Below are positions 4,914 through 13,378 of a stretch of 14,043 nucleotides of DNA, piece by piece. Under the pieces are notes generated by a model. The model worked only from the letters and a program-made list of their open reading frames with translations. It was not told where the DNA came from and made no database searches. Each line of letters starts with the position of its first letter. Positions within the stretch are counted from its first letter, which is position 1. The stretch is from an uncultured Prevotellaceae bacterium (GTDB lineage: Bacteria; Bacteroidota; Bacteroidia; Bacteroidales; Muribaculaceae). The stretch covers positions 1 to 14,043 of the forward strand of contig CALDIG010000183.1 in the NCBI GenBank assembly GCA_937904375.1, given 5' to 3'. A program made the translations under genes and the position numbers.

Positions 4914-7900
4914 ATGTCAGTTTCCAAAACACAACGCGTAAATTTTGCACGTGTCAAGAATCCTTATCCTTATCCCGATTTCCTTGAAGTGCAATTACAG
5001 TCTTTCAGAGACTTTCTGCAATTAGATACTCCTACAGAGAAAAGAAAAAACGAGGGACTCTATAAAGTGTTCAGCGAGAATTTCCCTATTGCGGACACTC
5101 GCAACAACTTTGTCCTTGAATTCCTTGATTATTTTATCGATCCGCCGCGCTACACAGTGGAGGAGTGCCTCGAGAGAGGATTGACCTATAGTGTCCCTCT
5201 CAAGGCCAAGCTCAAGCTCTACTGCACCGACCCTGACCATGAGGATTTTGCCACTGTTGTCCAGGACGTGTATTTGGGTGCCATCCCCTACATGACCGAC
5301 AAAGGCACTTTTGTCATCAACGGAGCCGAGCGTGTCATCGTTTCTCAGCTGCACCGCTCGCCGGGCGTGTTCTTCGGTCAGAGCGTGCATGCCAATGGTA
5401 CAAAGCTCTATTCGGCACGCATCATCCCCTTCCGCGGCAGCTGGATTGAGTTTGCCACCGATATCAACAACGTGATGTATGCCTACATCGACCGCAAGAA
5501 GAAGTTGCCTGTGACAACACTGCTGCGCTCGATAGGTCTGGAGACCGACAACGACATCATCAAGATATTTGGACTGGCCGAAGAGATTAAAGTGAACAGG
5601 ACCAACCTCAAGAAGGCAGTAGGCCGCAAGCTTGCCGCCCGCGTGCTCAAGTCGTGGAACGAAGACTTCGTTGACGAAGACACCGGCGAGGTGGTATCTA
5701 TAGAGCGCAACGATGTTGTCATCGACCGCGACACCATCATCGAGGAGGATAACATTGACGAGATCCTCGACTCGGGCGTTCAGACTATCCTCCTTCACAA
5801 GGAAGATATCAACACTGGAGAGTACCAGATTATCTTCAACACACTTAACAAAGACACTTGCAACAGCGAGAAAGAGGCCATCAACTACGTCTATCGCCAG
5901 CTGCGCAACGCCGAGCCACCCGATGACGCCAGTGCTCGCGAAGTCATCAACAACTTGTTCTTCAGCGAGAAGCGTTATGACTTGGGTGACGTGGGCCGTT
6001 TCCGCATCAACAAGAAGCTGGGTCTCACCACCCCCGACGATGTGCGAGTGCTCACCAAGGAAGACATCATCGAGATCATCAAGTATCTCATTGGCCTTAT
6101 CAACAGCAAGACCGATGTCGATGATATCGACCACTTGAGCAACCGTCGTGTGCGCACTGTGGGCGAGCAGCTCTACAACCAGTTTGGCGTGGGCCTGGCG
6201 CGCATGTCGCGCACCATTCGTGAGCGCATGAACGTGCGCGACAATGAGGTGTTCACCCCCATCGACCTTATCAACGCCAAGACGATATCGTCGGTGATTA
6301 ACACCTTCTTTGGTACCAATGCCCTGTCGCAGTTTATGGACCAGACCAACCCTCTTGCCGAGATTACCCACAAGCGCCGCATGAGTGCTCTGGGTCCTGG
6401 TGGTCTGTCGCGTGAGCGCGCTGGTTTTGAGGTGCGCGACGTGCACTACACCCACTATGGCCGTCTGTGTCCTATCGAGACTCCTGAGGGACCAAACATC
6501 GGTCTTATCTCCTCGCTTTGCATCTATGCCAAGATCAATAAGTTAGGATTTATCGAGACTCCTTACCGCAAGGTGGAGGACTCTAAGGTAAACCTCAACA
6601 ATGATGAGATTGTTTATCTCACCGCCGAGAGCGAGGAGAGCAATATCATCGCCCAGGGTAACGCTCCACTCAACGAGGACGGCACATTCAAGAACAACCG
6701 TGTGAAGGCGCGTCTTGATGCCGACTTCCCCGTGGTGTCGCCCGACCAGATTTCGCTCATGGATGTGTCGCCGCAGCAGATTGCTTCTATTGCGGCTGCC
6801 ATGATTCCATTCCTCGAGCATGACGACGCCAACCGCGCCCTGATGGGTGCTAACATGATGCGCCAGGCTGTGCCTTTGATGCGCAACGAGGCTCCTATTG
6901 TAGGTACCGGCATCGAGAAGCGACTGGCATTCGACAGCCGCACGCAGATTCAGGCGGAGGGCACCGGCGTGATAGAGTATGTTGACGCCAACGTGATACG
7001 CATACGCTATGAGCAGACCGAGGACGAGGCTTTCGTAAGCTTCGAGGAACCTGTGAAGGAGTATCACCTGCCCAAGTTCCGCAAGACCAACCAGAGCACC
7101 ACCATCGACCTGCGTCCCGTGTGTGACAAGGGTCAAAAGGTGAAGAAGGGCGACATCCTCACCGAGGGATATTCCACCTGCGACGGTGAGCTGGCACTGG
7201 GCCGCAACCTCAAGGTGGCTTATATGCCCTGGAAGGGCTACAACTATGAGGATGCCATCGTGCTCAACGAGCGCATGGTGCGTGAGGACATCCTCACCTC
7301 GGTGCACGTTGACGAGTATATCCTTGAAGTGCGCGAGACGAAGCGCGGTCTCGAGGAGCTCACCAGCGATATCCCCAACGTGAGCGAGGACGCCACTAAG
7401 GACCTCGACGAGCGCGGTATCATACGCATTGGTGCACACGTGCAACCTGGCGACATCCTCATAGGCAAGATTACTCCTAAGGGCGAGAGCGACCCCACTC
7501 CCGAGGAGAAGCTGCTGCGTGCCATCTTTGGCGACAAGGCAGGTGATGTGAAGGATGCCTCGCTCAAGGCCAACCCGTCGCTCAAGGGTGTGATTATCAA
7601 CACCCGCCTCTTCACCCGTGCCATGAAGAAGAGAAAAGGCAAGGGTGGAGACCCCGTGCTCCAGAAGCTTGAGGAAGACTACAACACCCGCCTCGACAAG
7701 GTTAAGAACCTGCTCGTGGAGAAGCTGCTCGTGCTCACCGAGGGCAAGCAGTCAAATTGCGTTAAGGACTTCCTCGACACCGAGATTATTCCTAAGGGCG
7801 CACAGTTTACTGCCGAGGTTCTCAAAAACATCAACTACGACTCGGTGAACCTGAGCAAGTGGACCAGCGACGCGCACACCAACGAGATGATTCGCGCTTG

Positions 7901-8720
7901 TGTGATGAACTATCTGCGCAAGAGCAAGTCAATCGACGCCGAGCTGCGCCGCAAGAAGTTTGACATCTCTATTGGCGACGACCTGCCGTCGGGCATCATG
8001 CAGATGGCAAAGGTCTATGTTGCCAAGAAGCGCAAGATTGGCGTGGGCGATAAGATGGCAGGTCGCCACGGTAACAAGGGTATTGTTTCGCGCGTGGTGC
8101 GTCAGGAGGATATGCCATTCCTCGCCGACGGTACGCCTGTCGATATCGTCCTCAACCCACTGGGTGTGCCTTCGCGCATGAACTTGGGTCAGATATTTGA
8201 GGCTGTACTAGGATGGGCAGGACGTGAACTGGATGTGAAGTTTGCCACTCCCATCTTCGATGGCGCTTCGCTCGACGACCTTAACGAGTGGACCGACAAG
8301 GCCGGGCTGCCACGCGTGGGCAAGACTTGGCTATATGACGGCGGCACTGGTGAGCGCTTCGACCAGCAGGCCACAGTGGGCGTGACCTATATGCTCAAGC
8401 TGGGTCACATGGTAGAAGACAAGATGCACGCCCGCAGCATTGGTCCTTATTCTCTCATCACCCAGCAGCCACTTGGCGGTAAAGCGCAGTTTGGTGGCCA
8501 GCGTTTCGGTGAGATGGAGGTTTGGGCTCTTGAGGCCTTTGGCGCCAGCCATGTGCTGCAAGAGATTCTTACTATCAAGAGTGACGATGTCACCGGCCGT
8601 AGCCGTGCCTACGAGGCCATTGTAAAGGGCGATTCCATGCCAACTCCCGGCATTCCTGAATCTCTCAACGTGCTCCTTCATGAGCTGCGTGGATTGTGCT
8701 TGAGTGTAACACTCGATTAA
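4914..8720 (+). CDS. rpoB: DNA-directed RNA polymerase subunit beta
   Basis: The beta subunit forms half of the RNA polymerase active-site cleft and holds the rifampicin pocket. The protein has 1268 residues, full length for this lineage and shorter than E. coli (1342). The rifampicin region LSQFMDQTNPLAEITHKRR is seen around residues 471-489. The residues equivalent to E. coli D516, H526 and S531 are D476, H486 and S491, all the sensitive type. The catalytic-centre segment GDKMAGRHGNKG carries K1047 and K1055 (K1065 and K1073 in E. coli). The C-terminus ends IPESLNVLLHELRGLCLSVTLD as expected. Start ATG 4914 follows an A/T-rich tract without a Shine-Dalgarno. rpoC follows after 30 nt; a 13-nt inverted repeat, GAGTGT-A-ACACTC, overlaps the last codons (8702-8714). 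Confidence 0.99.
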   Translation: MSVSKTQRVNFARVKNPYPYPDFLEVQLQSFRDFLQLDTPTEKRKNEGLYKVFSENFPIADTRNNFVLEFLDYFIDPPRYTVEECLERGLTYSVPLKAKLKLYCTDPDHEDFATVVQDVYLGAIPYMTDKGTFVINGAERVIVSQLHRSPGVFFGQSVHANGTKLYSARIIPFRGSWIEFATDINNVMYAYIDRKKKLPVTTLLRSIGLETDNDIIKIFGLAEEIKVNRTNLKKAVGRKLAARVLKSWNEDFVDEDTGEVVSIERNDVVIDRDTIIEEDNIDEILDSGVQTILLHKEDINTGEYQIIFNTLNKDTCNSEKEAINYVYRQLRNAEPPDDASAREVINNLFFSEKRYDLGDVGRFRINKKLGLTTPDDVRVLTKEDIIEIIKYLIGLINSKTDVDDIDHLSNRRVRTVGEQLYNQFGVGLARMSRTIRERMNVRDNEVFTPIDLINAKTISSVINTFFGTNALSQFMDQTNPLAEITHKRRMSALGPGGLSRERAGFEVRDVHYTHYGRLCPIETPEGPNIGLISSLCIYAKINKLGFIETPYRKVEDSKVNLNNDEIVYLTAESEESNIIAQGNAPLNEDGTFKNNRVKARLDADFPVVSPDQISLMDVSPQQIASIAAAMIPFLEHDDANRALMGANMMRQAVPLMRNEAPIVGTGIEKRLAFDSRTQIQAEGTGVIEYVDANVIRIRYEQTEDEAFVSFEEPVKEYHLPKFRKTNQSTTIDLRPVCDKGQKVKKGDILTEGYSTCDGELALGRNLKVAYMPWKGYNYEDAIVLNERMVREDILTSVHVDEYILEVRETKRGLEELTSDIPNVSEDATKDLDERGIIRIGAHVQPGDILIGKITPKGESDPTPEEKLLRAIFGDKAGDVKDASLKANPSLKGVIINTRLFTRAMKKRKGKGGDPVLQKLEEDYNTRLDKVKNLLVEKLLVLTEGKQSNCVKDFLDTEIIPKGAQFTAEVLKNINYDSVNLSKWTSDAHTNEMIRACVMNYLRKSKSIDAELRRKKFDISIGDDLPSGIMQMAKVYVAKKRKIGVGDKMAGRHGNKGIVSRVVRQEDMPFLADGTPVDIVLNPLGVPSRMNLGQIFEAVLGWAGRELDVKFATPIFDGASLDDLNEWTDKAGLPRVGKTWLYDGGTGERFDQQATVGVTYMLKLGHMVEDKMHARSIGPYSLITQQPLGGKAQFGGQRFGEMEVWALEAFGASHVLQEILTIKSDDVTGRSRAYEAIVKGDSMPTPGIPESLNVLLHELRGLCLSVTLD

Positions 8721-8750
8721 TAGTTAAACATTATCTCATTACATTATATC

Positions 8751-11700
8751 ATGGCTTTTAAGAAAGATAATAAGATAAGAAGTAATTTCTCCAAAATTAC
8801 CATTGGTCTTGCTTCTCCCGACGATATCCTCAGCAATTCGAAGGGCGAGGTCCTCAAGCCAGAGACTATCAACTACCGCACCTATAAGCCCGAGCGCGAC
8901 GGCTTGTTCTGCGAGCGCATCTTCGGTCCCGTGAAGGACTATGAGTGCCACTGCGGCAAGTACAAGCGCATACGCTACCGCAATATCGTGTGCGACCGAT
9001 GCGGTGTTGAGGTCACCGAGAAGAAGGTGCGCCGTGAGCGCAGCGGTCACATCCAGCTTGTGGTGCCTGTGGCACACATCTGGTACTTCCGCTCGCTGCC
9101 CAACAAGATTGGTTACTTGCTGGGATTGCCCACCAAGAAACTCGACTCGGTAATCTATTATGAGCGTTACATTGTCATCAACCCGGGTAATGTGGTTATT
9201 GATGAGGCTAACGGAAACTTCAATTGGGTTCCTGGCGTTGCCGAGAGCACAAAGAACCGCGACCAAGCCAACCGTCTGCAGAAGTGCGAGCTTCTGAGCG
9301 AGGAAGAATATCTTGCCATTATGGAGAAAGTGCCCGAGGGAAATCGCAACCTTGAGGACACCGACCCCAATAAGTTCATCGCCAAGATGGGTGCCGAGGC
9401 TATATATGATTTGCTCTCAGAGCTCAATCTCGACAAGCTGTCGAATGACCTGCGCGACCGTGCCAGCCACGAGACGTCGCAACAGCGCAAGACCGACGCC
9501 CTCAAGCGTCGTCAGGTGGTTGAGATGTTCCGCATGAGCAAGAATATGAACCGCCCCGAGTGGATGATTCTCAAGGTGATACCTGTTATTCCACCCGATT
9601 TGCGTCCTCTCGTGCCCCTCGATGGCGGTCGTTTCGCTACTAGCGACCTTAACGACCTTTATCGCCGCGTGATTATCCGCAACAACCGTCTCAAGAGGCT
9701 CATCGAGATCAAGGCTCCCGATGTGATTCTGCGCAACGAGAAGCGCATGCTTCAGGAGGCTGTTGACTCATTGCTCGACAACTCGCGCAAGTCGAGTGCC
9801 GTGAAGAGCGATGCCAACCGTCCTCTCAAGTCGTTGAGCGATAGCTTGAAGGGTAAGCAGGGACGTTTCCGTCAGAACTTGCTCGGTAAACGTGTTGACT
9901 ACTCTGCCCGTTCGGTAATCGTTGTTGGTCCAGAGCTCAAGATGGGCGAGTGCGGTATTCCTAAGGATATGGCTGCCGAGCTTTACAAGCCTTTCGTAAT
10001 CCGCAAGCTCATTGAGCGCGGCATCGTGAAGACGGTGAAGAGCGCCAAGAAGATTGTCGATCGCAAAGAACCGGTGGTTTGGGACATCCTCGAGAATGTG
10101 ATGAAAGGTCATCCTGTGCTTCTCAACCGTGCCCCGACACTGCACCGCCTCGGTATCCAGGCTTTCCAGCCTAAACTTATCGAGGGAAAGGCAATCCAGC
10201 TGCACCCACTGGCATGTACTCCGTTTAATGCCGACTTCGACGGTGACCAGATGGCTGTTCACCTGCCATTGGGCAACGAGGCTATCGTTGAGGCTCAGAT
10301 GCTTATGCTCATGCCTCACAACATTCTCAATCCCGCCAACGGTGAGCCTATCACCGTGCCTTCGCAGGATATGGTGCTTGGTCTGTACTACATCACCAAG
10401 CTGCGTGAGGGTGCTAAGGGCGAGGGTCTCACATTCTACGGTCCCGAAGAAGCCACTATCGCCTTCAACGAGGGCAAGCTGGCTATGAACGCCATCATCT
10501 CGGTGATGGTTGATGATGTGGATGCCGACGGCAACCCCATCCGCCACATTGTGAAGGACACCTCGGTGGGCCGCATCATCTTCAACAACTGCGTACCCGA
10601 GGAACTGGGATATGTCAACGAGGTGATTTCGAAGAAGTCGCTCAAGAAGATTATCACAAAGGTTATCCGCAACTGTGGTGTGCCTCGCAGTGCCAAGTTC
10701 CTTGACGACATCAAGAACTTGGGTTACTACATGGCGTTCAAGGGCGGTTTGTCGTTCAACCTCGACGATGTGCTCGTGCCACCTGAGAAGCAGCAGCTTA
10801 TCGAGGAGGGCGACGCTCAAGTTGAGGAGGTGATGAACAACTACAACATGGGTTTCATCACCAACAACGAGCGCTATAACCAGATTATCGATATATGGAC
10901 ACACGTCAACAGCCGCTTGACCGACACCCTGATGAAGCAAATCTCTGCCGACAAGCAAGGCTTCAACTCTGTGTATATGATGCTTGACTCTGGAGCCCGT
11001 GGCTCGCGCGACCAGATTCGTCAGCTCTCAGGTATGCGTGGTCTGATGGCGAAGCCACAGAAGAGTGGTGTAGAAGGCGGTCACCAGATTATCGAGAACC
11101 CGATTCTCGCGAACTTCAAGGAGGGACTGTCGGTGCTGGAGTACTTTATTTCTACTCACGGTGCCCGTAAGGGTCTTGCCGATACCGCTTTGAAGACTGC
11201 CGACGCTGGTTACCTTACCCGTCGTCTGGTTGACGTAGCCCATGACGTTATTATCAACGAGGAGGACTGCGGCACCCTGCGAGGACTCGTTTGCCGTGAG
11301 GTGAAGAACAACGACGACGTGGTAGCCACTCTGGGCGAGCGCATCGTGGGTCGTGTTTCGGTACACGATGTTATTGACCCAACTACTGGCGAGGTAATCG
11401 TGGAGAGTGGAGAGGAAATCAGCGACGCTGCCGCCGACCGCATCAATAATTCTCCTATCGAGAGTGTGGAGATTCGTTCGGTTCTCACTTGTGAGTCGAA
11501 GCACGGTGTTTGCGCCAAGTGCTATGGCCGCAACTTGGCTAACCACCGCTTGGTTCAGAAGGGCGAAGCCGTGGGCGTGATTGCCGCTCAGTCGATTGGC
11601 GAGCCTGGTACTCAGCTCACATTGCGCACCTTCCATGTGGGTGGTGTGGCAAGCAATATCGCTGCCGTGAGCAACATGACATCGAAGTATGACGGTCGTC

Positions 11701-13136
11701 TGGAGATTGACGAGCTTCGTGTGGTTCCCGATAAGGACGGTCACGACATCGTTATCGGTCGTATGGCCGAGATGCGCATTGTGGATCCTAACACCGGCAT
11801 GATGCTCACCAGCGCCAATATCGTCTATGGCTCGAAACTTTTCTTCAAGCCCGGCGACATGCTCTCTAAGGGTGACGTGATTTGCGAGTGGGACCCCTTC
11901 AACGCCGTTATCGTGAGCGAGGTGGGTGGACGCTTGAGATACAAGAACCTAATCGAGGGCGTGACCTATCGCAACGAGGTTGATGAGACCTCTAACAAGA
12001 GCGAGATGATTGTTATTGAGTCGAAAGACCATACCCGCATTCCCGAGGCACAGCTCATCGCTGCCGAGGACTTCGACAATCCCGATGCTCTGCCTTTGAA
12101 GACCTACTCATTGCCAGTAGGCGCTCACCTGATGAAGGTGGAGGGCGAGGAAATCACTCCCGGCGAGGTGTTCGTGAAGATTCCGCGCGCCTCGAGCGGT
12201 GGTGCCGGTGATATTACTGGTGGTCTGCCACGCGTTACCGAGCTCTTCGAGGCCCGCAACCCGTCTAACCCCGCTATCGTTAGCGAGATTGACGGTGTGG
12301 TAACCTTCGGAAAGATCAAGCGTGGTAACCGCGAGATTATCGTCACCAGCAAGAATGGTGAGGAGAAGAAGTATCTCGTGCCAATGTCGAAGCAGATTCT
12401 CGTACTTGAGAACGACTCGGTGCGTGCCGGCACTCCACTTTCGGATGGCGCTGTCACTCCTGCCGACATCCTGCGCATAAAAGGTCCAACAGCTGTTCAG
12501 GACTACATTGTTAACGAGGTTCAGGACGTTTACCGCCTGCAGGGTGTGAAGATCAACGACAAGCACTTCGAGGTTATCGTTCGCCAGATGATGCGCAAGG
12601 TAAACATCATCGATCCGGGCGACACCAACTTCCTCGAGCAGCAGATTGTTGACAAGCGCGACTTCATGGACGAGAACGACCGCATCTGGGGCAAGAAGAT
12701 TGTCATCGACTGTGGCGACTCGCTCGACGTGGATAAGGGACAGATGATTACTCCCCGCAAGCTGCGTGACATCAACTCGATGCTCAAGCGCAAAGCCTTG
12801 CGTGAGGTGAAGGTGCGCGACGCTGTGCCCGCTACCAGTGAGCAGATTCTGCAAGGTATCACTCGTGCGGCATTGCAGACCAAGAGCTTCATCTCGGCTG
12901 CATCGTTCCAGGAGACCACTAAGGTGCTCAACGAGGCTGCCATCAGCGGCAAGGTTGACCACCTGGAGGGCATGAAGGAGAACGTGATTTGCGGTCACCT
13001 CATCCCGGCGGGAACAGGTCTGCGCGAGTACCAGACGCTCGTGGTAGGCAACAAGGAGGAGCTCGCTAAGGCGGCTATGCTGCGTGAGGTCGACGACCTT
13101 ACCTTCGCCGAGCAAGAGCTCAACCTCGTGCGCTGA
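8751..13136 (+). CDS. rpoC: DNA-directed RNA polymerase subunit beta'
   Basis: Beta' carries the catalytic magnesium site, clamp, bridge helix and trigger loop of RNA polymerase. The protein has 1461 residues (E. coli 1407). The first zinc site is C66, C68, C81 and C84; the Mg-binding NADFDGDQ spans 493-500 with D495, D497 and D499; the second zinc site is C840, C914, C921 and C924. The bridge-helix/trigger region shows GLADTALKTADAGYLTRR, then GTQLTLRTFHVGG with R959 and H962; position 958 is Leu where E. coli has Met932. A trigger-loop insertion of about 180 residues (roughly 968-1150, before DITGGLPRVTELFEAR) resembles the E. coli SI3 insertion in place and size. Start ATG 8751, no Shine-Dalgarno; last gene of the operon. 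Confidence 0.99.
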   Translation: MAFKKDNKIRSNFSKITIGLASPDDILSNSKGEVLKPETINYRTYKPERDGLFCERIFGPVKDYECHCGKYKRIRYRNIVCDRCGVEVTEKKVRRERSGHIQLVVPVAHIWYFRSLPNKIGYLLGLPTKKLDSVIYYERYIVINPGNVVIDEANGNFNWVPGVAESTKNRDQANRLQKCELLSEEEYLAIMEKVPEGNRNLEDTDPNKFIAKMGAEAIYDLLSELNLDKLSNDLRDRASHETSQQRKTDALKRRQVVEMFRMSKNMNRPEWMILKVIPVIPPDLRPLVPLDGGRFATSDLNDLYRRVIIRNNRLKRLIEIKAPDVILRNEKRMLQEAVDSLLDNSRKSSAVKSDANRPLKSLSDSLKGKQGRFRQNLLGKRVDYSARSVIVVGPELKMGECGIPKDMAAELYKPFVIRKLIERGIVKTVKSAKKIVDRKEPVVWDILENVMKGHPVLLNRAPTLHRLGIQAFQPKLIEGKAIQLHPLACTPFNADFDGDQMAVHLPLGNEAIVEAQMLMLMPHNILNPANGEPITVPSQDMVLGLYYITKLREGAKGEGLTFYGPEEATIAFNEGKLAMNAIISVMVDDVDADGNPIRHIVKDTSVGRIIFNNCVPEELGYVNEVISKKSLKKIITKVIRNCGVPRSAKFLDDIKNLGYYMAFKGGLSFNLDDVLVPPEKQQLIEEGDAQVEEVMNNYNMGFITNNERYNQIIDIWTHVNSRLTDTLMKQISADKQGFNSVYMMLDSGARGSRDQIRQLSGMRGLMAKPQKSGVEGGHQIIENPILANFKEGLSVLEYFISTHGARKGLADTALKTADAGYLTRRLVDVAHDVIINEEDCGTLRGLVCREVKNNDDVVATLGERIVGRVSVHDVIDPTTGEVIVESGEEISDAAADRINNSPIESVEIRSVLTCESKHGVCAKCYGRNLANHRLVQKGEAVGVIAAQSIGEPGTQLTLRTFHVGGVASNIAAVSNMTSKYDGRLEIDELRVVPDKDGHDIVIGRMAEMRIVDPNTGMMLTSANIVYGSKLFFKPGDMLSKGDVICEWDPFNAVIVSEVGGRLRYKNLIEGVTYRNEVDETSNKSEMIVIESKDHTRIPEAQLIAAEDFDNPDALPLKTYSLPVGAHLMKVEGEEITPGEVFVKIPRASSGGAGDITGGLPRVTELFEARNPSNPAIVSEIDGVVTFGKIKRGNREIIVTSKNGEEKKYLVPMSKQILVLENDSVRAGTPLSDGAVTPADILRIKGPTAVQDYIVNEVQDVYRLQGVKINDKHFEVIVRQMMRKVNIIDPGDTNFLEQQIVDKRDFMDENDRIWGKKIVIDCGDSLDVDKGQMITPRKLRDINSMLKRKALREVKVRDAVPATSEQILQGITRAALQTKSFISAASFQETTKVLNEAAISGKVDHLEGMKENVICGHLIPAGTGLREYQTLVVGNKEELAKAAMLREVDDLTFAEQELNLVR

Positions 13137-13152
13137 TCGCTTGAAACTATAA

Positions 13153-13162
13153 GCTATATAGC
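13153..13162 (+). repeat. Palindrome GCTATATAGC in the rpoC 3' UTR
   Basis: A perfect 10-bp palindrome lies 16 nt after the rpoC stop codon, inside an A/T-rich run with several TATAG words (13147-13180). It may be a DNA-binding site or chance; nothing else supports a function. Confidence 0.35.
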
Positions 13163-13182
13163 GTATAGAGTATAATAATAGG

Positions 13183-13224
13183 CCTCGCGCGTCCCTCGCC
13201 ATAGGGGCTCGCGAGGTTTCTTTT
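13183..13224 (+). terminator. Intrinsic terminator of the rpoBC operon
   Basis: CCTCGCG (13183-13189) pairs perfectly with CGCGAGG (13210-13216). After one C-T mismatch the stem continues as GTCCCT/AGGGGC with one wobble pair, around a 6-nt loop. TTTCTTTT follows (13217-13224). It lies 46 nt after the rpoC stop and ends the operon. Confidence 0.9.
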
Positions 13225-13232
13225 CAGTCAAT

Positions 13233-13260
13233 TCGGTCGGCGAATTTCGGTCGGCGAATT
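13233..13260 (+). repeat. Tandem repeat, two copies of TCGGTCGGCGAATT
   Basis: Two exact, adjacent 14-nt copies (13233-13246 and 13247-13260) follow the rpoC terminator. A degenerate third copy, TTGCGAATT, continues at 13261-13269. The unit is non-coding and ends in CGAATT, which recurs in this spacer. Confidence 0.9.
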
Positions 13261-13293
13261 TTGCGAATTAAGCTGAATTTGTGATAAAACCTG

Positions 13294-13326
13294 ATTCGTT
13301 TGATTTGTCTAATTCGTTTGATTTGT
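13294..13326 (+). repeat. Tandem repeat, two copies of ATTCGTTTGATTTGT
   Basis: Two exact 15-nt copies (13294-13308 and 13312-13326) occur with an 18-nt period. Each contains two TTTG words, the core of the Bacteroidota -33 promoter element. The second copy lies 53 nt before the radical SAM start codon and could supply its -33 box. Confidence 0.9.
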
Positions 13327-13353
13327 AGTTAAAATGCGAGTTATATAGTTATT
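13322..13353 (+). promoter_or_regulatory. Weak promoter candidate for the radical SAM gene
   Basis: TTTG (13322-13325) is followed after 20 nt by TAGTTATT (13346-13353), a partial match to the Bacteroidota primary-sigma -7 element TANNTTTG. The spacing is right but the -7 match is poor (TA and three of four Ts, no final G). A start near 13358-13360 would leave a leader of about 20 nt. Some promoter is expected here, since the terminator at 13183-13224 isolates the gene from rpoC. Confidence 0.25.
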
Positions 13354-13378
13354 TAAGTTGTTTTTTATAACGCTGATT

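Noticed and set aside
6320..6395. Possible rifampicin-resistance substitutions in rpoB
   Set aside because: All positions I could check (equivalents of Q513, D516, H526, S531) carry the sensitive residues.
5022..6455. 477-residue minus-strand frame inside rpoB, and similar long ones at 6543-7445, 9768-10958 and 12108-13202
   Set aside because: All are antisense to conserved rpoB/rpoC sequence, have compositionally biased products (rich in V, L, H, D) and recognisable family features in none.
8702..8714. Inverted repeat GAGTGT-A-ACACTC at the end of rpoB
   Set aside because: It lies in conserved coding sequence, has no T-run, and a 13-nt palindrome is not unlikely by chance in 14 kb; kept only as a note in the rpoB entry.
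13281..13328. Short open frame from GTG in which the 18-nt repeat would encode repeated SFDL units
   Set aside because: Only 15 codons, GTG start, no ribosome-binding signal, and the 18-nt period is more simply a DNA tandem repeat.
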